A DNA stretch of 64,000 bases from Thermus brockianus (GTDB lineage Bacteria > Deinococcota > Deinococci > Deinococcales > Thermaceae): positions 1,674,001-1,738,000 of the forward strand of contig NZ_CP016312.1 of assembly GCF_001880325.1 (NCBI RefSeq), in the 5' to 3' direction. Positions 34,312 through 42,769 of the stretch are shown here, one piece after another. Within the stretch, counting starts at the first letter, position 1. Each line of letters opens with the position of its first letter. The notes below the pieces were generated by a model. The model did not search any database. It was not told where the DNA came from and saw nothing but the letters and a program-made list of their open reading frames with translations. The translations under genes and the position numbers were made by a program.

Positions 34312-35734
34312 GGGCCACCTCCGCCTGGCCCCGGGCCTCCAGGTAGGCCACCAGTACCTCCAGGGCCTTCTCCACCGCCTCGTCCAGGTCCTCCCCGGGG
34401 ATGAGGGGGATGCCCTCCTCCTGGGCCCATAGGAGGAGGTGCTCCTGGATGAGCCGGATCTCGGCGAAGTGGGCCAGGTACTTGTCCTTGGGCCGGGCGT
34501 GGCCCGTCTCCCGGTCCCGCAGGCGGAAGCGGTCCTGGTGGAGCTTCTCGTCCTGCAGGTAGACCAGCATGGGCACGGTGAGGACCCGGTCCTGGTAGGG
34601 GTGTTCCAGGTAGCGGGGCACCACGTGCACCCCCTCCAGCACGATGGAGGTGCCCTCCAGGGCGCTCCGTTCCTGGATGGCCCTGAGCCCCACCGCCACC
34701 CGGGCCACCTGGTCCAGAAAGCCCCTGAGCACCCTCCCCTCGTGCCCCTCCTGGGAAAGTTCGGGCAAAAGGGCCTTCCAGGCCTCAAAGGTGGAGAGGT
34801 GCAGGGTGGGGAGGAGGTCCTTGGACAAGGAGGCGCGGAAGACCTCCCGCACGGCGTCCGAGGGGACGATGTGGGTGATGCCCAGGCGGTAGGCCAGGGC
34901 CGAGGCCAAAACGCTCTTGCCCACCCCCGTGACCCCGCCGATGAGGATGTGCACGGGCCGGGCGCTCCGGCGGAGGTGCCTTAGGAGGAGGTAGCGCCGG
35001 GCCACTTCCTCGCCCGCTTCCTTAAGGAGGGCCTGGAAGACCCTTTCCCGGAGCTCGGGCCGGCGGATGACCTTTAGGCCTTCCCGCCGCAAGGCCCCCT
35101 CAATCTCCCGGGCCAGGCGGTAGGCCCCTTCAGGGGAGAGGCCGATGCCCATGAGGGACTGGGCCAGGATGCCCTTGGAGAAGGGCATGCGGGGTTCACC
35201 CCCCTCCTCTTCCACAAAGAGTTCCCCAGCAAAGGCCCGGCGTTCCAGGTAGCGCCTTCTCGCCGCCTGGCCCTTGGCCTTGGCCACCTCTTGGGCCACC
35301 ACCTCCTCTAGCCGGCGGGCGGCAATCTGCCGCACGCCCTCCTGGCGTAGCCTTTCCTCTACCCGTTTGGCAAGCTCGTGGGCTTCCTTTAGGGAAAGCC
35401 CCGCCTCCTCTAGGCTCCGCACCAGGAGCCCCTTGGAGAAGGGGCGGCGCCGTTTGCCGTCCAGGACCAGGATTTCCTCAAAAGGAAGCGTTCTTTGGGC
35501 CAGGGCCTCCGCCACCTCCTTTCCCAGGGCCTTGGCCACTTCTTCTAGGAGGACCTGGCGGAGGTGCCTGGGGGTTACCTCCTTGCGCCCCTCCTCCTTA
35601 AGCCTTTCCTCCACGGTGTGGGCCAGGGCCTGGGCGGCCTCGAGGGGGACCCCTAAGGGCAGGAGGGCCTCCAACAAAAGCCCCTTGGAAAAGGGCCACC
35701 GCCCCCGCCTGAGGCGCACGAAGACGTCGCTCAT
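34304..35734 (-). CDS. 2-phosphoglycerate kinase with three ATP-cone-like modules
   Basis: 476 residues. The C-terminal half (from about 255) is a P-loop kinase like archaeal 2-phosphoglycerate kinase: Walker A PVHILIGGVTGVGKSVLASA, IVPSDAVREVFRASLSKDLL and SIVLEGVHVVPRYLEHPYQ. The N-terminal half carries three copies of an ATP-cone-like unit, each with a PFSKG motif: RWPFSKGLLLEALLPLGVP at about 13, RPFSKGLLVRSLEEAGLS at about 97 and MPFSKGILAQSLMGIGLSPE at about 183. Methanogen 2PGK, as I recall, has one such unit and makes 2,3-diphosphoglycerate en route to the cyclic thermoprotectant. The product in Thermus is not established here. Confidence 0.82.
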   Translation of the reverse strand: MSDVFVRLRRGRWPFSKGLLLEALLPLGVPLEAAQALAHTVEERLKEEGRKEVTPRHLRQVLLEEVAKALGKEVAEALAQRTLPFEEILVLDGKRRRPFSKGLLVRSLEEAGLSLKEAHELAKRVEERLRQEGVRQIAARRLEEVVAQEVAKAKGQAARRRYLERRAFAGELFVEEEGGEPRMPFSKGILAQSLMGIGLSPEGAYRLAREIEGALRREGLKVIRRPELRERVFQALLKEAGEEVARRYLLLRHLRRSARPVHILIGGVTGVGKSVLASALAYRLGITHIVPSDAVREVFRASLSKDLLPTLHLSTFEAWKALLPELSQEGHEGRVLRGFLDQVARVAVGLRAIQERSALEGTSIVLEGVHVVPRYLEHPYQDRVLTVPMLVYLQDEKLHQDRFRLRDRETGHARPKDKYLAHFAEIRLIQEHLLLWAQEEGIPLIPGEDLDEAVEKALEVLVAYLEARGQAEVARA

Positions 35735-35775
35735 TGCTTGGCATCATAGCACCTTTCCCTTAGTTATGGGCTTTC

Positions 35776-35805
35776 TTGACACTCCTTGTGGCCCCGTGCT
35801 AAGCT
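35776..35805 (+). promoter_or_regulatory. promoter of tRNA-Cys/tRNA-Val operon
   Basis: TTGACA (35776-35781), an 18-bp spacer and TAAGCT (35800-35805), 12 nt before tRNA-Cys. Confidence 0.75.
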
Positions 35806-35817
35806 ACCTTACGGCTT

Positions 35818-35892
<75 letters not shown>

Positions 35893-35899
35893 AAAGCGC

Positions 35900-35976
35900 G
35901 GGCGCGTAGCTCAGGTGGCCAGAGCACTACCTTGACACGGTAGGGGTCGGTGGTTCAAGTCCACTCGCGCCCACCA
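35900..35976 (+). tRNA. tRNA-Val(GAC)
   Basis: 77 nt including CCA. Acceptor GGGCGCG pairs with CGCGCCC, the anticodon stem CTACC/GGTAG encloses TTGACAC (anticodon GAC), and the T loop is TTCAAGT. Confidence 0.96.
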
Positions 35977-35980
35977 GGCC

Positions 35981-36010
35981 AAGCCCCCGGGGTGATCCCT
36001 GGGGGCTTTT
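35981..36010 (+). terminator. terminator of tRNA operon
   Basis: GCCCCCGGGG pairs with CCCTGGGGGC across a short loop, followed by TTTT. Confidence 0.8.
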
Positions 36011-36035
36011 GGTTTGCGGCGAGGCTGCCTCGGGG

Positions 36036-36041
36036 TATACT
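36036..36041 (+). promoter_or_regulatory. -10 box of hypothetical gene
   Basis: TATACT, 6 nt before the ATG at 36048; leaderless spacing. Confidence 0.5.
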
Positions 36042-36047
36042 CGGGCC

Positions 36048-36437
36048 ATGAGCGCTGCCCACGACCGCGAGCTCTACCAGGCCTGGGTGGAACTCCTTTC
36101 CTGGATGCGGGAGTATGCCAAGGAAAGGGGTGTCCGCTTTGAGAAGGAGGCGGACTTCCCCGACTTCATCTACCGCATGGAGAGGCCCTACGACCTCCCC
36201 ACCACCATCATGACCGCCTCGCTTTCCGATGCCTTGGGGGAGCCTTTCCTCCTGGCGGACGTCTCCCCCCGTCACGCTAAGCTGAAGCGCATCGGCCTCC
36301 GCTTGCCCCGGGCCCACATCCACCTCCACGCCCACTACGAGCCCGGCAAGGGCCTGGTCACGGGGAAGGTTCCCCTCACCAAGGAGCGCTTCTTCGCCTT
36401 GGCGGACCGGGCCCGGGAGGCCTTGGCCCTGGCCTAG
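36048..36437 (+). CDS. conserved hypothetical protein
   Basis: 129 residues, family not recognised. It is soluble and mixed alpha/beta, with a helical N-terminus (ELYQAWVELLSWMREYAKER) and a His-rich centre (RAHIHLHAHYEPGKGLVTGK). The HIHLHAH stretch could bind metal, but no known motif fits. The start at 36048 is supported by the -10 box 6 nt upstream; the longer frame has no ribosome site. Its stop overlaps the convergent thioesterase gene by 4 bp. Confidence 0.65.
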   Translation: MSAAHDRELYQAWVELLSWMREYAKERGVRFEKEADFPDFIYRMERPYDLPTTIMTASLSDALGEPFLLADVSPRHAKLKRIGLRLPRAHIHLHAHYEPGKGLVTGKVPLTKERFFALADRAREALALA

Positions 36438-36832
36438 ACCTGGCTAATCGTCCCCTGGGCCAGGGCGATGAGCCGGGGTTCGGGCTCCTCGCTGTAGGCT
36501 TCCCCCTGCACCACGGCGAGGCGCCTGCCGGCGTGGACCACCCGGCCCAGGGCGCGTAGCCTTTCCCCCTTGGCCGGGCGGAGAAAGTTCACCTTAAACT
36601 CCACGGTGAGGACGTTGGGGCCCAGGGCAAGCCCCCCGGCGAAGGTGAGGGCGTTGTCCAAGAGGGCGCTGATGACCCCGCCGTGGACCACCCCGAGGTG
36701 CTGGTAAAACTCGGGCCGCACCTTCAGGGCGAACTCCACCTCCTCCCCCTCCACCCGCACCACCTCTGCCCCTAGGTGCTGGGTGAAGGGCTGGGCACGG
36801 GCTACCTGTTCCGCCAGGGCTTTCAGGTCCAT
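36434..36832 (-). CDS. PaaI-type hot-dog thioesterase
   Basis: 132 residues. The hot-dog signature VVHGGVISALLDNALTFAGG sits where PaaI/YdiI thioesterases place their catalytic region, followed by LTVEFKVNFLRPAKGERLRA and a final ALAQGTISQV. It hydrolyses acyl- or aryl-CoA thioesters in the cytoplasm. AAGGAGGAGAC precedes the ATG. Upstream lies TAAACTTTGACC, a 12-mer also found ahead of the acyl-CoA synthetase, which hints at shared control. Confidence 0.85.
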   Translation of the reverse strand: MDLKALAEQVARAQPFTQHLGAEVVRVEGEEVEFALKVRPEFYQHLGVVHGGVISALLDNALTFAGGLALGPNVLTVEFKVNFLRPAKGERLRALGRVVHAGRRLAVVQGEAYSEEPEPRLIALAQGTISQV

Positions 36833-36851
36833 GGGTCTCCTCCTTAGACTT

Positions 36852-36863
36852 GGTCAAAGTTTA
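36852..36863 (-). promoter_or_regulatory. TAAACTTTGACC motif upstream of thioesterase
   Basis: On the minus strand TAAACT could be the -10 box and TTTGACC the start-site region. The identical 12-mer lies at 55625-55636 before fadD. A common acyl-CoA-responsive repressor such as Thermus FadR is a plausible but untested explanation. Confidence 0.4.
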
Positions 36864-37982
36864 GCCTGTTCCTTCCCCTCCTTCAAGGGCTTCCCAGAGG
36901 GAGAGGACCACCCGGTGGAGGAGGGGAAAGGCCTTGGGGGTGGGGCGTAGCCGTTTTCCCTCCACCTGGAGGAGGCCAGCTTCCGCTAGCTCCTTTGCCC
37001 GTGGTTCCAGAAGGGGGAAAAGGGAGAGGCCTACCCTCGCCTCCACCTGGGCCACGTCCACCCCTTCCCTAAGCCTTAGGCCCAGCATGAGGCTTTCCTT
37101 GGCGTGCTCCAGGGGGCTTATGGCCTCCTCCCTTGGGGCCTCCCGGGCGAGCCAGCGGGGGAGGGGAGGGTTGGTGCGCCTTAGGGCGTAGGCCAGGCCC
37201 TCCCCGGGGTACTGCCCGGTGGCGGCGGGCCCCAGGGCGAGCCAGAAGCCATTCCGCCAGTAGACCAGGTTGTGCTGGGCCTCCTCCCCGGGGCGGGCGA
37301 AGTTGGAAACCTCGTAGCGCTCTAGCCCCGCCTCGCCCAGAAGGGCCTCCGCCCGCTCCATGGCCCAGGCTTCCCGCTCGGGGTCTTCGGGAAGCCCGAG
37401 GAGGGCGAAGGGGGTTCCCTTTTCCACCTGCAGGGTGTAGGCGGAGACGTGGCCTAGGCCGAGGCTGGCCGCTTCCTTGAGGTCCTTCTCGGGGTCCTGC
37501 ATGGGAAGGCCCAGGATGAGGTCAATGGAGGTGCGGAAGCCCGCTTCCAGCGCCATCTCCACCGCCCTTAGGGCCCCCTTGCGCCCGTGGGCCCGGCCGA
37601 GGAACCGGAGCACCGGGTCCTGGAAGCTTTGCACCCCCAAGGAAAGGCGGTTGACGCCCAGGTCCTTAAGGAGCCTTAGGCGGGCGGGGTTCAGGGTGCC
37701 GGGGTTGGCCTCGAGGGTCACCTCCGCCCCCTCGGCCAAGGGCCAGGGGAGGGCCTGGAAGAGGGCCAAAAGTTCCCGGTCCCGCAGGTAGCTGGGCGTG
37801 CCCCCGCCCAGGTAGAGGGTCTTTAGGGGATGGGGGTAGCGGGCATAAAGGGCCTCCGCCTCTTCCTTAAGGCGCCTCAGGTAGGCCTCCACCCACCCAG
37901 GCCCCCGGCGTACCACGTGGAAGTCGCAGTAGGGGCAGAGGGTGGGGCAGAAGGGGACGTGAACGTAAAGCGCCAACCCCAT
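36861..37982 (-). CDS. hemW: radical SAM heme chaperone HemW
   Basis: 373 residues. The radical SAM cluster motif is CPTLCPYCDFHVV near the N-terminus (CxxxCxxC), followed by TLYLGGGTPSYLRDRELLAL and the HemW-type segment GVNRLSLGVQSFQDPVLRFLG. The C-terminal HemN/HemW domain contains LEHAKESLMLGLRLREGVD. The protein lacks the longer N-terminus of true oxygen-independent coproporphyrinogen oxidase HemN, so a heme-insertion chaperone role is favoured. The ATG overlaps the stop of the upstream glycerate kinase (TGATG). Confidence 0.87.
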   Translation of the reverse strand: MGLALYVHVPFCPTLCPYCDFHVVRRGPGWVEAYLRRLKEEAEALYARYPHPLKTLYLGGGTPSYLRDRELLALFQALPWPLAEGAEVTLEANPGTLNPARLRLLKDLGVNRLSLGVQSFQDPVLRFLGRAHGRKGALRAVEMALEAGFRTSIDLILGLPMQDPEKDLKEAASLGLGHVSAYTLQVEKGTPFALLGLPEDPEREAWAMERAEALLGEAGLERYEVSNFARPGEEAQHNLVYWRNGFWLALGPAATGQYPGEGLAYALRRTNPPLPRWLAREAPREEAISPLEHAKESLMLGLRLREGVDVAQVEARVGLSLFPLLEPRAKELAEAGLLQVEGKRLRPTPKAFPLLHRVVLSLWEALEGGEGTG

Positions 37983-39202
37983 CAGTCTACCAGGAGGAGG
38001 CGGAAATCGTTAAGGTTGGTGCCCGTGGGGCCGGTGACGAGGAGGGTCCCCACCTCTTGGAAAAAGCCCAGGCTATCGTTCTCCTCTAGGAAGGGCCTGG
38101 GATCTAGGCCCCGGTCCCAGACCGCAGGGGTGAGGAGGGCACCCGCTACCCCGCTGTTCCCGTCCAGGCCGTCGGAGTCCGCCGCCAGGGCGTAGAGGGG
38201 CCTTGGGAGGTGGGCGTAGAGGGCGAGGAGGAACTCCAGGTTGCGCCCCCCCTTGCCCCTACCCCTTACCCGCACCTGGGCCTCGCCCCCCGAGAGGAGG
38301 AAGATGGGCCTGCGAAAGGGCACCCCGTGGGTGCGGATGGTCTCCGCCAGCTCGGCGTGGAAGCGGGCAAGGGCCCTGGCCTCCCCCCCGAAGCGGTCGG
38401 AGAGGACCACGGCCCGGTGGCCCTGGCGCCTGAGGAAGCCTTGGGCGGCCCTTAGGAGGTGGAGGTTCGCCCCCACCAGCTTCCAGGTGAGGCGCCTAAG
38501 GGCGGGGTCTTGGGGCTTGAGGGTCTCGGGAAGCTTCCCCTTAGCCCCCGCTTCCAGCACCGCCCGGGCCTCGGGGAAGGCGAGGCCGTACCGGTCCAAG
38601 ACCCCTAGGGCCTCCGGGTAGGTGGAGGGGTCTGGGTGGAAGGGCCCGGAGGCGATGACGCTGGGGTCGTCCCCGGGGACGTCGGAGAGGAGGAGGGCGT
38701 GGACCCTGGCCTTGGTGGCGAGGAGGGCCCTTCCTCCCTTGATGCGGGAGAGGTGCTTGCGCACGGCGTTGATTTCCCGGATGCCCGCCCCACTTTGGAG
38801 GAGGGCCTGGGTGAGGGCCTGCTTCTCCCTAAGGCCTATCCCCAGGGGGGCGCACCAGAGGGCGCTCCCTCCCCCCGAAAGGAGGGCAAGGACCCGCGCT
38901 TTGGGGGAGAGGGAGGCGAGGAGGTGGAGGACCTCCTCCGCTGCCCGCACGCTTCCCTCATCGGGCACGGGGTGGCGGGCGAAGACTGCTTTCAGGCCCA
39001 AGGCCTCCTGGCCTTGGGGCAACGTGAGATGGTAGGGGACTTCCCCATACCGCTCCAGGGCTGCCCGGAGCATGGGGGCCGCCGCCTTGCCCACGGCGAG
39101 GATCAGGTCGGGTCGGAAGGAGGGAAGGGCCTTGAGGGTGAGGCGGTAGGGGTCCGTGGCCCTTAGGGCGTGGAAGAAGGTTTCTTTCAGGAGGGCTTCC
39201 AT
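37982..39202 (-). CDS. glycerate kinase, MOFRL type
   Basis: 406 residues of the GckA/MOFRL family, which phosphorylates D-glycerate (usually at O2 to 2-phosphoglycerate). Typical pieces are ILAVGKAAAPMLRAAL, the loop LLSGGGSALWCAPLGI, LSDVPGDDPSVIASGPFHPD and the MOFRL C-terminus with LLSGGEAQVRVRGRGKGGRN and AADSDGLDGNSGVAGALLT. It could use glycerate made from glyoxylate, which fits the glycolate/malate-synthase module about 1.2 kb away on the same strand. The CRISPR array separates them. It probably forms an operon with hemW. Confidence 0.9.
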   Translation of the reverse strand: MEALLKETFFHALRATDPYRLTLKALPSFRPDLILAVGKAAAPMLRAALERYGEVPYHLTLPQGQEALGLKAVFARHPVPDEGSVRAAEEVLHLLASLSPKARVLALLSGGGSALWCAPLGIGLREKQALTQALLQSGAGIREINAVRKHLSRIKGGRALLATKARVHALLLSDVPGDDPSVIASGPFHPDPSTYPEALGVLDRYGLAFPEARAVLEAGAKGKLPETLKPQDPALRRLTWKLVGANLHLLRAAQGFLRRQGHRAVVLSDRFGGEARALARFHAELAETIRTHGVPFRRPIFLLSGGEAQVRVRGRGKGGRNLEFLLALYAHLPRPLYALAADSDGLDGNSGVAGALLTPAVWDRGLDPRPFLEENDSLGFFQEVGTLLVTGPTGTNLNDFRLLLVD

Positions 39203-39218
39203 ACCAGGCTGGTTGGGT

Positions 39219-40218
39219 GTGTCAAACCCTTATAGGTAAGTTCCAAACGGCTGTGGGGGACTTATCGTCCCTATTATAGTTTCAAACCCTCATAGGTACG
39301 GTACGAACACGCCGCCCCCGCCCCTAAGCGTAGGCGGAAGAAGGCCGAGGACGCCGAGGCGTTTCAAACCCTCATAGGTACGGTACGAACCAGGCACTCC
39401 TCCGGCACGCCGTTAGCGCCCACTTTGAGTTTCAAACCCTCATAGGTACGGTACGAACGAGGTGGAAGGATGCTAGTAGCCTCCTTCAGGGTTGAAAAAG
39501 TTTCAAACCCTCATAGGTACGGTACGAACGTCGGGATAGGGGGGTTCGTAGAGGTTCGTACGGACCTGTTTCAAACCCTCATAGGTACGGTACGAACCGT
39601 GGTCCCCAAGGGGAAGAGGGACATCAAGCACTACGCGTTTCAAACCCTCATAGGTACGGTACGAACAGATGGCCGCATTGTCTACCGAGCCTTGGAGTTG
39701 GGCGGTTTCAAACCCTCATAGGTACGGTACGAACTTGCACGGATAGGGAGCGAGCCAGGGCGTTTGAGGTTGCGTTGGCGTTTCAAACCCTCATAGGTAC
39801 GGTACGAACGTGAAACGGCCTTTTCTGGTGGAGAAGCAGGTTCAGAGGTTTCAAACCCTCATAGGTACGGTACGAACGCCGCCCTAGCCCCAAAAGGCTA
39901 GGGTGGCCGCTACCACGTTTCAAACCCTCATAGGTACGGTACGAACTGGGCATCGTCCTCATCATCGTTATTTTGCAAAGGGCGGTTTCAAACCCTCATA
40001 GGTACGGTACGAACGAAGCCACGCGCCTGGTAGCGGTGTCCACCACCGCGACGTTTCAAACCCTCATAGGTACGGTACGAACTTCCCGACCTCACCCGTG
40101 AGGGAAGCCGGGCCTTGAAGTTTCAAACCCTCATAGGTACGGTACGAACTCAGGAGGTCGCCCTGGTCAAGCACACGACCGGAGGAAGGTTTCAAACCCT
40201 CATAGGTACGGTACGAAC
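39219..40218 (-). CRISPR. CRISPR array, 15 repeats and 14 spacers, no adjacent cas genes
   Basis: The 30-bp repeat on the plus strand starts GTTTCAAACCC and ends GGTACGGTACGAAC. Repeats begin at 39219, 39279, 39361, 39429, 39500, 39568, 39637, 39705, 39780, 39848, 39917, 39985, 40053, 40120 and 40189. All are identical except the first, which has several changes. Spacers are 30, 52, 38, 41, 38, 39, 38, 45, 38, 39, 38, 38, 37 and 39 nt. The worn repeat marks the old, leader-distal end, and the AT-richer flank lies at the high-coordinate side. I therefore infer minus-strand transcription, with the repeat ending TTTGAAAC, like the 8-nt handles of type I-B/III crRNAs. Any Cas proteins would have to act in trans. 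Confidence 0.97.
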
Positions 40219-40438
40219 AGCCACAACATCGTCAGGAACACGAAACACTCATGAAGCTCTAATCTTAGTTTTCAAGAACCACTACGGCCGAGGTGGGAAA
40301 GTTTGGCCGTCTGAGGTCAGGCTAGCAGGGTGGGGGGTAGTGCGTCAACCCCCCCGGGTTTTGGGGGGGATTGGGGGTTGGCGCAATCGTGGATTTGGTC
40401 CAACTTCTTACATAGGGAGATACCAGGTTTAGGTCGCC
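40219..40438 (-). promoter_or_regulatory. probable CRISPR leader and glcF 3' region
   Basis: 220 bp without a gene. The first roughly 65 bp next to the last repeat are clearly AT-richer than the surroundings (for example CTCTAATCTTAGTTTTCAAG), as CRISPR leaders are. Further on, 40341-40385 is a long imperfect dyad: TGCG-CAACCCCC pairs with GGGGGTTG-CGCA around C/G runs. It may end glcF transcription or insulate the array. I see no convincing consensus promoter. Confidence 0.5.
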
Positions 40439-41713
40439 CTAGCTCCTTAGGGGTCCCTTAAGCGGGTCCTTCCCCTCGTAGAGGAGGGCCAGAAGCTCTG
40501 CCGTGTGGAGCACGGGGATGCCCTGGAGGTAGGCGCCAATCTGGGTGAGGCAGCCGATGTTGCCCGTGACCACCAGGTGGGGCTCGGTGGCCTTGAGGTT
40601 TTCCGCCTTGCGCCGGCCTAGGGCCTCGGCGATCTCGGGTTGGAAGAGGTTGTAGGTGCCGGCGGAGCCGCAGCAGAGCTCCCACTCCTTGGGCTCCAAG
40701 ACCTCGAGCCCCGCCGCCTTCAGGATGTTCCGGGGGGCTTCCCGCACCCCTTGGGCGTGGGCCAGGTGGCAGGCGTCGTGGTAGGCCACCCGAAGGGGGG
40801 TTTTGGGGGGTGGGGGCGGAGTGAAGCCCAGTTCGTCCAGGATGACGGTGATGTCCTTGACCTTCTGGGCCAGGGCCTTGGCCTCTGCCTCCTCGGGTTC
40901 CCCCAGGAAGAGGAGGGGGTATTCCTTCATCCCCGAGCCGCAACCAGCGGCGTTGGTGACCACGTAGTCCACGTCCTGGAAGGCCTTTAGGTTCTTGCGG
41001 GCGAGGGCTCTCGCCCCCTCCTTGTCCCCGGCGTGGAGGTTCAGGGCCCCGCAACAGACCTGCTCCCGGGCCACCACCACCTCCACCCCGTTTTCCTGGA
41101 GGACCCGGATGGTGGCTTCGTTGATGGAGGGACGGAGGACCCTTTGGGCGCACCCCAGGAGAAGCCCCACCCGGGCCTTTCTCTCGCCCTTGGCGGGGTA
41201 GACCTCTAGGTACGGGGCTTCCTCCGGAAGGCGCTCGGGGAGGAGGTCTATAGGCGCCTTGAGGGGCTTGGGCAGGGGAAGGGGCTTGAGGAGGGGCTTA
41301 AGCCGGGCGGCGAGCCCTGCCAGGGGCCGGAAGCGCTCGGGGTAGGGGAGGGTGCGGAGGAGGGCCAGGCGGTAGGCCCTTTCCAGGGGGTAGCGGTGGC
41401 GCTTCTCCTCCGTGTGGAGGCGGAAGGCGGCGATGAGCTCGCCGTAGGGTACCCCGCTCGGGCAGGCGGTGACGCAGGCCTGGCAGGCTAGGCACCGGTC
41501 CAGGTAGGGGAGGGCTTCCTCCAGGGGCAAGGCTCCCTCCAGGACCTCCTTCATCAGGAAGATGCGTCCCCTGGGGGAGTCCATCTCCTCTTGCAGGACC
41601 ACGTAGGTGGGGCAGGTGGGGAGGCAGAAGCCGCAGTGGACGCAGGCCTCTATGGCGTGGGCCATCACCTCCCCTTCCTTGCCCAAGGTTTCCACGGGAA
41701 TGCGGTGCTGCAT
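40439..41713 (-). CDS. glcF: glycolate oxidase iron-sulfur subunit
   Basis: 424 residues. Two [4Fe-4S] motifs at the N-terminus (CVHCGFCLPTCPTYVVLQEE, CLACQACVTACPSGVPYGEL) are followed by two CCG domains with QVCCGALNLHAGD, AAGCGSGMKEYP, YHDACHLAHAQGV and ELCCGSAGTYN. GlcF passes electrons from the GlcD/GlcE flavoproteins to the quinone pool when glycolate is oxidised to glyoxylate. It is the last gene of the aceB-glcD-glcE-glcF run. Related lactate or D-2-hydroxyacid dehydrogenase complexes look similar, but the malate synthase neighbour favours glycolate. Confidence 0.92.
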   Translation of the reverse strand: MQHRIPVETLGKEGEVMAHAIEACVHCGFCLPTCPTYVVLQEEMDSPRGRIFLMKEVLEGALPLEEALPYLDRCLACQACVTACPSGVPYGELIAAFRLHTEEKRHRYPLERAYRLALLRTLPYPERFRPLAGLAARLKPLLKPLPLPKPLKAPIDLLPERLPEEAPYLEVYPAKGERKARVGLLLGCAQRVLRPSINEATIRVLQENGVEVVVAREQVCCGALNLHAGDKEGARALARKNLKAFQDVDYVVTNAAGCGSGMKEYPLLFLGEPEEAEAKALAQKVKDITVILDELGFTPPPPPKTPLRVAYHDACHLAHAQGVREAPRNILKAAGLEVLEPKEWELCCGSAGTYNLFQPEIAEALGRRKAENLKATEPHLVVTGNIGCLTQIGAYLQGIPVLHTAELLALLYEGKDPLKGPLRS

Positions 41714-41717
41714 GCTC

Positions 41718-42769
41718 TCACCCTAAGGGAAAACGGCCCATGGGGTCCAGGGCCTGCTTGAGCTTGGCGAAGAAGGCCTCGGGGGGCAGGGGGTAGAGGG
41801 GGTCTTCCGCCCCGCGGAGGACCAGGTGGGGAAAGCCCGCCCGCCTCAGGGCCTCTAGCCCTTCGGGCCCCGTGCCGGCGTAGAGGACCTCCCCCCCGTC
41901 CAGGTAGCGCCTTGGGCCCAAGGGAAGGGCCTCGAGACGGGGTATGGATGCGGGCTTGGCCGGCACCTTCACCCAGATGGGGCTTTCCTCCAGGAAGCGG
42001 AGGTCCCGCACCCCTTCCCAGTGGGCCTCGTCCTCCTCCAGGACCTCGGTCCTTTGGGCTCCCTCCTGGGCGAGGAGGCGCTTTAGGCCCTCCAGGCGGG
42101 CCGCCACGCTCCCGGGAAAGCCTCCCAGGCGGGCCTCGAGGGTGGCGGGGGGATGAGGTCCAGGGCCAGGAGGTCCAGGGGGAGGAGGCGTAGCCTTTCC
42201 AGGGCGGAAAGGGCCTCGCTTAGGCCCGGCATCTCCGCCCGGAGGGTCCGCGTGGCCCTGGGGTAGGGGAAGACTTTGAAGGAGAGCTCCACCATGACGC
42301 CAAAGGCCCCCAAGGAGCCCACCATGAGCCGGTGGAAGGGGAAGCCGGCGGCGTTCTTCACCACCTTGCCCCCGCCCCGCACCACCCTCCCCTCCCCGTC
42401 CACGAAGCGCACCCCCAAGAGGAAGTCCCGCACCCCCCCAAACCGGTGGCGCAAAGGCCCGGAAAGCCCCGCCGCCACCGTCCCTCCTAGGGTGGCCCCC
42501 TTCCCCTTCAGGGGCGGGTGGAAGGGGAGGTACTGCCCGTGGGCCCTTAAGGCCTCCTCCACCTCGGCCACCGGGGTGCCGGCCCAGGCGGTGAAGACGA
42601 ACTCCTCGGGCTGGTACTCCAGGATGCCGGAAAGCCCGGAAAGGGCTAGCCCCACCTCCCCTTCCCGAGGGGCGGAAAGGGCGGGCTTGGTGCCCCCGCC
42701 CATGGGCCTCAGGCGCGGGTAGGCCCGCACCGCCTCCACCACCTCCTGCAGGGTGCCCGCCCTAACCAC
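41718..42769 (-). CDS. glcE: glycolate oxidase FAD-binding subunit (apparent frameshift)
   Basis: About 350 residues after repair. From GTG 42769 the first frame encodes [20 protein letters not shown], the FAD segment [20 protein letters not shown] and [20 protein letters not shown] with [12 protein letters not shown]. One base appears missing in the G6 run (plus strand) at 42147-42152. Beyond it the second frame continues [20 protein letters not shown] to [19 protein letters not shown]. GlcE is the second, smaller flavoprotein-like subunit of glycolate oxidase. The start overlaps the glcD stop by 8 bp, and glcF begins 4 bp after its stop. Confidence 0.88.

Noticed and set aside
34439-34984. 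181-codon plus-strand frame opposite the 2PGK gene
   Set aside because: No motif and shadow composition.
39470-39721. Open frames reading through CRISPR repeats (also 39783-39965 and 40115-40432)
   Set aside because: They repeat the translated CRISPR unit and have no independent support.
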